Translations under genes and position numbers: made by a program
Assembly: GCA_964059195.1 (NCBI GenBank)
Contig: CAXKWD010000006.1
Span: forward strand, 4,952,530-5,016,529
Origin: Ectobius pallidus
Taxonomy: Eukaryota > Arthropoda > Insecta > Blattodea > Ectobiidae
Reading direction: 5' to 3'
Length of the DNA: 64,000 bases
Notes under the pieces: generated by a model
What the model was told of the DNA's origin: nothing
The model's database searches: none
The model's input: only the letters and a program-made list of their open reading frames with translations
In this document: one piece after another, positions 55,795 through 64,000 of the stretch
How positions within the stretch are numbered: the stretch's first letter is position 1
Layout: each line of letters starts with the position of its first letter

Positions 55795-56169
55795 AATAAA
55801 ATTTGGAATTTGCGGTTGTCGGACCTTGATATGAGCATCAGGAAAAAAAATTATATAAAAAATCCGAAAAAGTACTAAAATATGTATTTATGGAGAAAAT
55901 ATCAAAAATATTTATTCACATAACTTTTTTGTAAAACATGTGTTTTTATGTGAAACAAAAGTTGGAATTTGCATTTGTGGGACCTCGATTTGGGTATTAA
56001 ACTTTGTTTTAGGAATGTACGCATGAGGAAAAAAAAACATTTTTTTACATACAAATCCGGGCCCTAATGATGAGCTGCTATCTGTATCAGTTTTATATTT
56101 CTCAGATGTTCTTTCATTCTGGTCTCCAAATTGGAAGTTTAAACAGTGAATGTACTTAATCACCCACTT

Positions 56170-56236
56170 AAAAATAGCACACCAGTTATGAAATTACCAG
56201 GAATTTACCAAATGGAACGCCAAGATTGGAACAAAA
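56170..56236 (+). repeat. Penelope fragment in direct orientation
   Basis: ACCAGTTATGAAATTACCAG and the next 45 bases repeat 57637-57700 in the same orientation. This is the stretch just before the GIY-YIG motif, so the left side holds a small fold-back of plus and minus Penelope pieces. Confidence 0.6.
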
Positions 56237-56267
56237 TTTAAACTTCCTACACAAATTCCTCTTTGTC

Positions 56268-57462
56268 TGTGATATTTCAGTTCTATAAAATTAATAGAAG
56301 GAGTTGAATCAAAAGATAGGAATTTTAACTGTGAATTAGGCACATAAAAGGCTTCTTTTATGCAATTTTTCAGATTTTTTGAAGGGTACCCACCAGAGAT
56401 ATTTAAGTCCAAAAGTAGTCAAAATCGGAAAAACTCTAATGTTTGAGGACAGTTTAGAAATAAGGGATGTATTTTTAGACCCTGATTTTTTCCTCACAGA
56501 CAAATCACATGTAGGTTTGAACATAACAAAAATTTGAACGTTTTCAATCACTTCCTTCTCATATAAAATTTGGCCCAAAAAGTGATTTTTTTTGGAAAAA
56601 TTTACCCGAATTTCATACTCATATTTTCATTCGAAGAATTTTGTGTTTAAGAAAACAATAAAGTATTTCTGAAAGTACGCTTCATTACTTACAAAATGGT
56701 TCTTAATTCAAATTTCTAACTCTTATGGCTGTTGAGTTATATGTAGTTTCTCCCAAATACGCTACCCTAAAAAGTGTGATATTTCAGTTCTATAAAATTA
56801 ATAGAAGGAGTTGGATCCAAAAATAGAAATTTTAACTGTGTGTTAGGCACATAAAAGGCTTCATTTACACAAATTTTCAGATTTTTTGAAGGGTACCCAC
56901 CAGAGATATTTAAGCCCAAAAGTAGTCAAAATCTGAAAAACGGTAATATTCGAGGCCCGTTTAAAAATAAGGGATGTATTTTTAGACCATGATTTTTTCC
57001 TCACAGACAAATCACATGTAGGTTTGAACATAAAAAAAAATTGAACGTTTACAATCACTTCCTTCTCATATAAAATTTGGTCCAAAAAGTGATTTTTTTG
57101 GAAAAATTGACCCGAATTTCAAACTCATATTTTCATATGAAAAATTTTGTGTTCAAGAAAACAATAAAGTATTTCTGAAAGTACGCTTCAATAGTTACAA
57201 AATGGTTCATAATTCAAATTTCTAACTCTTATGGTTGTTGAGTTATGAAAATATTCGTAATCAGCTACATTCGCAAAAAATGCATTACACCAGGATTGAA
57301 AAATGGACACCCCTGGGAAACCAAGAACACAAGATTTTTTTGAAAACTTGTTTTGATATCTTGAAACATGTATGAACTCATATACAAAAAATAATTTTTT
57401 TCTAAAATGGTCATGCAACCATTTTTAAAAATTTTGGATGATTTCATATGGAATGACCCTAA
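56268..57462. repeat. Two-unit tandem repeat (about 0.5 kb each) ending in a family X-like terminus (X4)
   Basis: TGATATTTCAGTTCTATAAA starts at about 56269 and again at about 56780. The units match through TTTTGAAGGGTACCCACC and ACAAATCACATGTAGG to about 57250. The second unit runs on to TCATATGGAATGACCC at 57462, the complement of GGGTCATTCCATATGA seen in X1 and X2. No matching left terminus found, so it is probably truncated. No coding region. Confidence 0.65.
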
Positions 57463-57464
57463 AC

Positions 57465-58746
57465 ACAATAAACAAAAAAGATTAAAGAAATAACTACACT
57501 GGTTAATGCAGAAAAAAAAATCAATCTACAGCAAGTTCGTAACTTGTTCCAAAAATCTGAAAAAGTATTTAAAGAATACAACATCAAACCAACACCACAA
57601 AACAAATATAATTTGAGGAATTTACTTAAAAACAAATACCAGTTATGAAATTATCAGGAATTTACCAAATGGAATGCCAAGATTGGAATAAAATTTACAT
57701 TGGATAGACATAGAGAAATCTGGAGACCAGAATGAAAGAACATCTGAGAAATGTTGGTTGGTTGGTTGGTTGCTAATGCTCTAAGAGTTGGACTCCTTCT
57801 GACTAGCTGTGATGAAGGTTCTTCACTAGTCTCTGTTCTTTACAAAGTATGCAAGCTGGGGATTCAAATATATTTATTCTGTGTAGTGGTCATCCGAAAT
57901 AAAGCGACAGAATGGTTTCTTGGGTAATCTGGAATATAATGTGCATTCTTGTTTCCATTGTGAGTTTATTTTATAGTTTGTGTGTATTTTTGCCATTTGA
58001 TATGGGTTTTGTTTAATACATGTTCCTTTCTTCGCTTTTTCGTTACCCATAATGCCGCAGTGTGATGGTATCCACTGGAAGTAGTCATCTTTTTACAGAG
58101 CTGAGTATTTGTCGTATTCTGCTACTAGAGGGGTAAGGTGATGACAGAGCTTGAAGTGCTGATTTGGAATCACTCAGAATTACTGCTTTGGAGAAAGATT
58201 TGATGCGATATAGGAGTTGTTTTAATGCGATATTAATCGATTCTAGTTCCCCATCATAGTGAGTTGCTAGGTTGCCCAGAGAGATGTAGAAACTAAAGAG
58301 TTCAGTTAAATCCCTGCCCCTGCCTTCCCTTCTTTACTGATAAGTGAACCGTCCGTATATATATGAGAAATGTAAAACTGATACAGACAGCAGCTCATCA
58401 ATCTTGCACATAATTATGGCTTCCGCATTAAAAATATATCAAACTTTACAAACTTGATAAAAGACCAATGGAACTCAATACTTGGGAAAAGTCTTTATAA
58501 AGAAAAACCAAGACGTTTGTTATGAATTTTGAAATTCCATCCAGTTAATGACGTCATCAGATTGACCAATAGGAACAGAGGGGGCATCACAACACACACA
58601 AGAACTACCAGCCATAGCTGCGAGTACACCAGTCGACCAGTAGCCGAGGATGAGGATGATGGTTTTTCCCTGAAACTAGTCCAAAAAAATGAGATGTAAG
58701 TGGAACTATAAGTGTTTATAAGTTGACCACGGTTAATAATTAATGA
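57465..58746 (+). mobile_element. Second Penelope pair, right element (plus), holding a LINE fragment
   Basis: Encodes VFKEYNIKPTPQNKYNLRNL, then NKIYIG and NLETRMKEHLRN, a decayed GIY-YIG domain of a Penelope-like element. After the LINE insertion the C-terminal tail follows (KRPMELNTWEK) and a 3' end with GATGATGG and GAAACTAGTC. It is the inverted partner of 54699-56130. The reverse transcriptase part is missing. Confidence 0.7.
57755..58364 (-). mobile_element. LINE-D: 5'-truncated non-LTR element, RNase H end, TSD GAGAAATGT
   Basis: On the minus strand the sequence codes HIYTDGSLISKEGRGRD, HYDGELESINIALKQLL and AVILSDSKSALQALSS, the D-E-D catalytic residues of an RNase H domain. Further on is LHRINIFESPACILCKE, the Cys-His tail found after RNase H in such LINEs. 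The 3' tail is (CCAA)n. Duplications GAGAAATGT lie at 57746-57754 and 58365-58373. Several stops; dead copy. Confidence 0.85.
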
Positions 58747-58946
58747 CTCAATAGCTTTACTGTTTATATCACTTCACTTTTTATTTAACACAATAGTGTT
58801 ATACTTGTGTTCAGTAATAATAACTTAGAATAGAAATGTTCCTTGGAGTGAGACACATGTTAAATAAAGCAGAATCATCACAATAATCAATAAACCTAAT
58901 GCTAATGGAGAGAGAGACAGAGAGGTGACGCTGCATTGGACATAAC

Positions 58947-59560
58947 TACATCTTTTCAACCTCAATTTCGGAAAAAGTAATTTCAGTTTCGGAAAAAGTA
59001 ATTTCAATTTCAGAAAAAGTCACTTAAATTCGGAAATACGAGGGCTATTTTTTTAAACCTCCGATGGGGCATAAAATGAAAACCACAGTGAAAATCAAAA
59101 CTGTTTTATCTGGAACATTTAGGTACACCTTCTGGCTACTTCTCTACATAATCTCGCTCCGATTGAGTCATTTGTCTTAGCGTGGTACCAACTTTCCAAT
59201 ACCCTCTTCATAGAAGTTTGCCGCCAGCATATTGAGAAGGGTCTTCACGGCATTTTGAAGAGTTTTGAAATTCTTCAATCGAAGCGAGATTATGTAGAGA
59301 AGTAGCTAGAAGTTGTACCTAAATGTTCCAAATAAAACAGTTTTGATTTTCACTGTGGTTTTCATTTTATGCCCCATCGGGTGTTTAAAAAAAATAGCTC
59401 TCGTATTTTCGATATTGAAGTTACTTTCTCCGAAATTGAAATTACTTTTTCCGAAATTGAAATTGCTTTTTCCGAAATAGAAATTACTTTTTCCAAAATT
59501 GAAATTACTTTTTCCGAAATTGAAATTACTTTTTCTGAAATTGAGGTTGAAAAGGTGTAG
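58947..59560. repeat. Palindromic minisatellite (21-bp unit) with a mariner remnant at its centre
   Basis: Arms ACATCTTTTCAACCTCAATT and complement enclose units of GAAATTACTTTTTCCGAAATT, about three on the left in one orientation and about seven on the right in the other. The frame coding TFSEIEI repeats is a by-product of the 21-bp unit. The mariner remnant sits between the arms. Confidence 0.8.
59039..59403 (-). mobile_element. Internally deleted mariner element (365 bp) with TA duplication
   Basis: Ends CGAGGGCTATTTTTTTAAAC and near-complement, flanked by TA at 59037-59038 and 59404-59405, with about 120-bp inverted similarity. The minus strand keeps NFYEEGIGKLVPR, close to the C-terminus of mariner transposases. 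Everything before it is deleted. Confidence 0.8.
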
Positions 59561-59569
59561 GTAGAGCTA

Positions 59570-60544
59570 TTAAATTATCTTTTGTACACATCTTTGCGAT
59601 AACTTTCAGGTTGTAGAAGAATTAGATACGCATGTGACTGGCATTCCTCCCTGTTTAGGCTCCATACCTGCAAGTTAATTTCATGGTACCAATAACCGTC
59701 AGCTATTTGAACCAAACACTGGACAGAAATAACATAAAAATATATTTTCAAGGTACAGATAAAATCGAATTATACACTGACATGCCTTGATGAACTTTCA
59801 AACATAAGAAATACATGCGCACAGTACTTTTGTTAATCAAGTGTAAACAAACTCATGAAACAATTAGGTAATTTTCGTGAAGGTCTGAAATTACATGACG
59901 TCACTAGTCATTTCACGCTAGGCTGCGCCACTATACTAGTAGTGGGGATAACAAAGCTTTCTTAATGGCGACCTGACATTAGGCTCGTCACTCTATACCG
60001 AACTCTATTCTGGACTACTCTTCTTTCATCTTCTTCGGTACGAATCTTCTTCGTGTGCATCATGTATGGATCTGGTTACGTGGACTACATGCGACAGGCA
60101 TCCCTTTGGCAATTGTAAGTAATCTGAGATATATATTGGTTATAAAGTTATATCTTAAACTCTAATTACTTGCAATTGCTGACATGAGATCATGTTGTAG
60201 GCATGCAGTTCTCGTACGACGAATGGTTGCATGTAGCGTTGCCACCTGTCCCGAATTAGGCGGGACATCCCGCATTTTAAGAACATTTTCAGCGTCCCGA
60301 ATTATGCCTAAGAGGGACGCATTAGATTGCGGGATGCCAAATTATCCCGAAACAAAATATGAGACAGCAATTCTTAGTGGAATATTTTGTGAATTTCGAC
60401 TCATGATGAAGATATCGATATTGTTCCGTTGCTAAATTGTATCGTGTTGGCAGCAGTGAAATCACCTTCAAAGACTCTGTGAAGGCACTGTGTAGAATCT
60501 GATGATAAATTGGATGAGTTATATGAGGAATTCTGCTTTAGTTC
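59570..60544. other. No recognised gene
   Basis: A small GC-rich stretch near 60236-60350 (GTTGCCACCTGTCCCGAATT and inverted TCCCG/CGGGA pieces) may be the end of a DNA element, but no partner was found. The rest shows nothing. Confidence 0.4.
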
Positions 60545-60577
60545 AGATATAATAAAATCAGGTAAACTGATATAACA

Positions 60578-61929
60578 AAGTGCCAGAATGCTTTTATTTA
60601 ATCAGTGATAAGTTAATTGCAATTATGATATGAACAAAATACGTTATTTTTTGTAATCTATTTCAGAGTTAAGCTCCAGATTGATTCATTAAGGAGGGCT
60701 CAGGGAAGAACAAAGGTCTAGTTTGATTCGTAACCATAATTCATATTTGTATTGAGTCTTTTTTATAAGCTTTGAACATTTTCTGAATATTTATACTCCA
60801 AGAAAGTAACTAATAACGAGGTTTGAACTTGGCGCTCGAGATCAGCCGAGTGAGAATGCAGTGGCTGGGTCGAAATGGCTCTCTCCACTTGCAGACACGT
60901 ATTCTCTCCTCTGCCAGTGTTATTTCCCCTTCCGTCTGCCTTCTCCTGACCCTCATAGCCCCAGTTGGCCGTCCTGTGCAAGACACATTTTGCGCAAAAG
61001 CCGTTTGGTAACAAGAACAATGTCTGCTGTCTCTGCTTATTAAACTATTTTCCAATTTGATAAATCTGTCATGTTGGTCCTGATTTCCACCGTTTAATGT
61101 ACTCAAGAATAAAATTAAATTGTTTTTGGTGGATAACGTAATATTTTTCTTTCTTCAATCTTCACAACGTTTCGATCTTAACCTTCAGACCTTTCAATTC
61201 GTTCTACATTTCTAAAAGGACTAGCTTATGTGACAACCAATAACATTAGTGGATCAGTGTGAGTGTGTGCGATTTGTTATTAGCTAACTATCATTGCTAA
61301 GTAAGAAGAAAGGATTGTTCGGATTGGGTCACATGAGTAGGTTACATCATCACAGCTGGTGACGCTAGCTTGTGTTAGCGTGGCTTCAATTCCCCTTTAC
61401 TTCTTGGGACGTTATGGCTGCCAGACAACAATTCTTCCCTTGGTTTCAGGGTAACGTAGAACAGTTTGGCTCCTGAAATGCAGGTAAGGCGTCTGATTTA
61501 ATTACTACACATGCTGTGATGTAAAAGATCTCCATTTCTTTGCTTATTTTGAAAATATGATATAGGCATCGGTCTCTTTCGTGGTGTCCATATCATTTCC
61601 CTTTGTGTTCTTGCAGCCTATATCTTGGGCGGGTCTTTTCTATTTATCCACCCTTTAATTGCCTTGTTTTGTTTCCCTTTTATAAATATGGGAGGCCTTT
61701 TGTTTATTATTTAAATACTCTTGGGGTGTTATATTAATTTCCCCTGTTTGTTTGTGTCGCTTCACCTGCTTTTCAGGGAGCTACTTTTTGTGGACAGGTT
61801 ATCGGTTCTCTAATTCATGATCTATAAGAAATTACACCCTAATGGGGATCCCTTATCACTTCACTAATTATTTATATGTAAAAAAAAAAAGGTGTGCCAC
61901 CAAAAGAATGTACTTATGACAAGAGTAAA

Positions 61930-61970
<41 letters not shown>

Positions 61971-63520
61971 TTTAAAGAGATAGGTTAGGGGCCCCCTCCT
62001 ATAAGTGTTAATTATTATTATTCCTAAGTAAACTATTATTATTTACTCATTAAACTTGTAAATAGAACTAGATATGATTTGTACCACCCAATAAATTTTT
62101 CAGATCTTTATTTTTTTATTTTTAACTAATTGTAATTTTAATCAAAAGAAAATTCAGCTATTTGTTAATGAACTATAATGTAAAGTAAATTTCTCATTTT
62201 AACTCAGTCTTAACTACCTTTAAATTTTATGTTAAATAAATAGAAAAACTGTAGGCTACTTTTATATTGTACTTATTTGTCTCAGCCTTCCTGGATTTTG
62301 TCCTCCTCTCTTTTACCTCTGGGGTGGGACCATTAAAATTAAGTACCACCTAGGGTGGGTTCCTGGCTTTACTTCCACTTGTGACAGCTGCTGCGGAGAG
62401 AGGAGACTCTTTGGCATCCAGCGTTTCAAATGTGATGCAGCAGAGGAACTTTGCAATCTTCAAGGATCAGCAAAAGTAAGTGGGGGCAATTGAAGTAAGT
62501 AAAAGTTGTGTTCCTTTGGTGGAGGCAGGTCAGTATACACTAATATAATGAATTCTTAAAATATGTCAACATTTTACAAAATACGCTGGCAATGATATTA
62601 ATGATGAAATAGGCCTACGATTCGCTGATATGTCAGATTCAAGTTTAAAGCAGCCATATAGCTTATGAATAAATAGAAAGTAAATCTGAAATCATTCTGT
62701 GAGGAATTACATAAGGTATTTTGCTCCACAGGAGCGAATAAGAAAAATACTCACATTAAAACATAATGGAGATATCGGTAGTCATCGTATTGATAGAATG
62801 CACAATATAATATCAATATTCAATGGCTAGTTGTGTTTTAAATCTTTTATTTACATTATTATTTACACTGACATCGTTGTGAAGAAATAAATCAATCAAG
62901 GCGGGCTAACAATATCAATAAACAACTGGCAATTTGTTATGTTATGTTTAATATATTGTGGGCCATGCAATAATATTGTAGCGTCTTATATCCATTACAA
63001 AATTAATATTTATATTAAATTGGAAATGAAAGCATGCTCTTTAATAATTAATTTTGCCTATTATTTCTACTTACAGAAACTGATACATCTGATCATGTCT
63101 TGTTTACATTAGTTATGGGAGCTCAGCCGCTGATTGGCTATTCGTGAGCCAATCAAAATGCTTCGAATGAAGCTTATGTTATAATAGATGTGATTGATAC
63201 TCGTTATTTCGGTACCTACCCGTCAACCGATTTGGTCCAAATTCAATAGGCTTCTTCCCATGGACGTCATAAATGCCTATACCAAGTTTCATGAAAATCC
63301 GATAAACGTATTTGAGTTATCCCGCCTTTCTAATATATTACCATAAAAATAAGCACTAAATTGGACATTACTCCAGTACTGGTCAACCGATTTGGTCCTT
63401 CTTCCCATGGACGTTATAAATGTGTATACCAAGTTTCATGGAAATCTGATAAAGCTTACTTGAGTTATCGTGCGTACAGACATTTCCCATCCACCACACA
63501 ATCTTACCATTCTGGCACTT
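60578..63520 (-). repeat. Repeat R2, copy B, inverted, with a 1.9-kb insertion
   Basis: Reverse complement of 42287-43149. Blocks at 60578-60695 and 62560-63520 match it in order; 60700-62555 does not and is an insertion of unknown type, with an (AT)n tract at 61934-61968. Copy B keeps the tandem pair of CGATAACTCAA blocks in reverse. Confidence 0.7.
60700..62555. other. Unassigned insertion within R2 copy B
   Basis: About 1.86 kb with no matching reading frame. It has pyrimidine-rich segments (61590-61760) and (AT)n at 61934-61968. Ends not defined. Confidence 0.45.
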
Positions 63521-63612
63521 AATAAAGTACAATGGATGACTGGTACCAGTTTACTTGGTGAATATATTTTAATATTAGTCTATACTGGTAATTTATTTTT
63601 TTGGAAGGCTAG

Positions 63613-63798
63613 GTGCACCAACAACAATTAGCTCTTAATTTGAGTTCACGTTTCAGGTTACTGAATGCTTATGGTTCACACCTTTTCGAATTGTGGCATC
63701 CAGTGAGAGAGTGGGCTAAGCAGGAAATAACGGAATGGAGATATTTTGAGATTTGTGTTTGGCTTTCTAATGAGAAAAAATGTCATCCCAACACTTGA
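63613..63798 (+). CDS. Hypothetical short frame, possible exon
   Basis: Encodes 61 residues including FELWHPVREWAKQEITEWRY and VWLSNEKKCHPNT. Composition looks protein-like, and an AG (GGAAGGCTAG) lies just upstream, but no homologue is recognised and no start or donor is convincing. Could equally be chance. Confidence 0.2.
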   Translation: MHQQQLALNLSSRFRLLNAYGSHLFELWHPVREWAKQEITEWRYFEICVWLSNEKKCHPNT

Positions 63799-63967
63799 TT
63801 TACTTCTTCTTATCAGAATTTAGACATTTCAAAGTGTTTACAAAAATTTACTTCAGACCACAGTGCCAACCCTTTATCACCTTCTTACTTCACTTTTTCA
63901 CAGCTTTCGATATTTTTAAAAATTTTCAAAACTTTGAAGCGCCATGTCTCGGTACGTATTTGGTTTT

Positions 63968-64000
63968 AAAAAATCCCTTTAGGCAGGCCTACAGGCGGAG
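63968..64000 (-). repeat. Dispersed repeat R1, copy 3 (3' end, cut by window)
   Basis: AAATCCCTTTAGGCAGGCCT is the complement of the 3' end of R1, in an A run, continuing past the window edge. Confidence 0.85.

Larger units (their letters stand above)
55046..56066 (-). mobile_element. hAT transposon remnant with perfect 8-bp TSD (1021 bp)
   Basis: Ends TAGGGCCCGGATTTTTATGT and near-complement (ACAAATCCGGGCCCTA), flanked by ATGATGAG at 55038-55045 and 56067-56074. It keeps the C-terminal part of a hAT transposase on the minus strand. Internally deleted, 5' part lost. Confidence 0.92.
54699..56130 (-). mobile_element. Second Penelope pair, left element (minus), holding a hAT
   Basis: Reverse complement of 57710-57754 plus 58365-58746: for example ACTGATACAGATAGCAGCTC and GGTTTTTCGTTATAAAG-like blocks match inverted. 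On the minus strand it includes the Penelope segment RPEKEHL-like after GIY-YIG and a 3' end with GAAACTAGTC. The hAT at 55046-56066 is inserted in it. No intact frame. Confidence 0.65.

Noticed and set aside
59369..59560. 63-residue frame with seven-residue repeats TFSEIEI
   Set aside because: The peptide repeat is explained by the 21-bp minisatellite unit, which is non-coding in the opposite arm.

Overview
The window looks like AT-rich nuclear DNA of an arthropod, most likely a hemimetabolous insect such as a cockroach. That is inferred from spliced genes, the repertoire of Penelope, hAT, IS630/Tc1/mariner, jockey-like LINE and tRNA-SINE elements, and the many copies of the octamer TAGGCCTA; I cannot name the species. 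It is almost entirely transposable elements nested in one another. The one good host gene is a minus-strand exon coding about 20 C2H2 zinc fingers (45077-48058). A small PHD-finger exon (about 30181-30393, minus) may be host or retroelement derived.

Layout. (1) 1-15.8 kb: a LINE relic, then an old DNA-transposon transposase gene (family X, copy X-B) cut by a 9.26-kb insertion (X2, 1911-11170, TSD TCAG), a 5'-truncated LINE (11769-14446) and a Tc1-like MITE (14525-15020). X2 is a relative of X-B with about 1-kb terminal inverted repeats. Its right repeat is split by a head-to-head pair of Penelope-like elements (3493-9955, TSD CATATTCTGGCTTG) whose two copies share the same defects and each carry a hammerhead ribozyme. 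(2) 15.8-17.1 kb: an interspersed repeat with a MITE in it. (3) 17.3-24.1 kb: an IS630-Tc1-mariner element with exact DD82E catalytic spacing (Sailor-like, intact 482-aa ORF). An apparently complete family X transposon (X1, 18007-21775, about 821-aa ORF, TSD ATAA) lies 14-17 bp upstream of its start codon. (4) 24-32.3 kb: non-autonomous hAT and TA-flanked elements, SINEs and unrecognised DNA. (5) 32.3-38.7 kb: a second DNA transposon (family Y) with a spliced transposase gene, interrupted by two MITEs and carrying a SINE in its intron. (6) 38.9-45 kb: family X derivative X3, a dispersed repeat (R1), a minisatellite, a LINE tail and repeat R2. (7) 45-51.3 kb: the zinc-finger gene and a decayed Ty3/gypsy pol with a hAT in it. 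(8) 51.3-64 kb: SINEs, a second inverted Penelope pair holding a hAT with a transposase C-terminus and a LINE RNase H fragment, a minisatellite palindrome with a mariner remnant, an inverted copy of R2, and a third R1 copy running off the end.

The genes do not form a pathway. They are mobile-element genes whose insertion order can be read from target-site duplications and restored reading frames. The least explained signal is TAGGCCTA: 22 exact copies, and in at least two coding contexts it looks like a six-base insertion at a TA, once putting an in-frame stop in a GIY-YIG domain. All coordinates, motifs and duplications come from reading the sequence. Family names come from general knowledge and no database search was possible.
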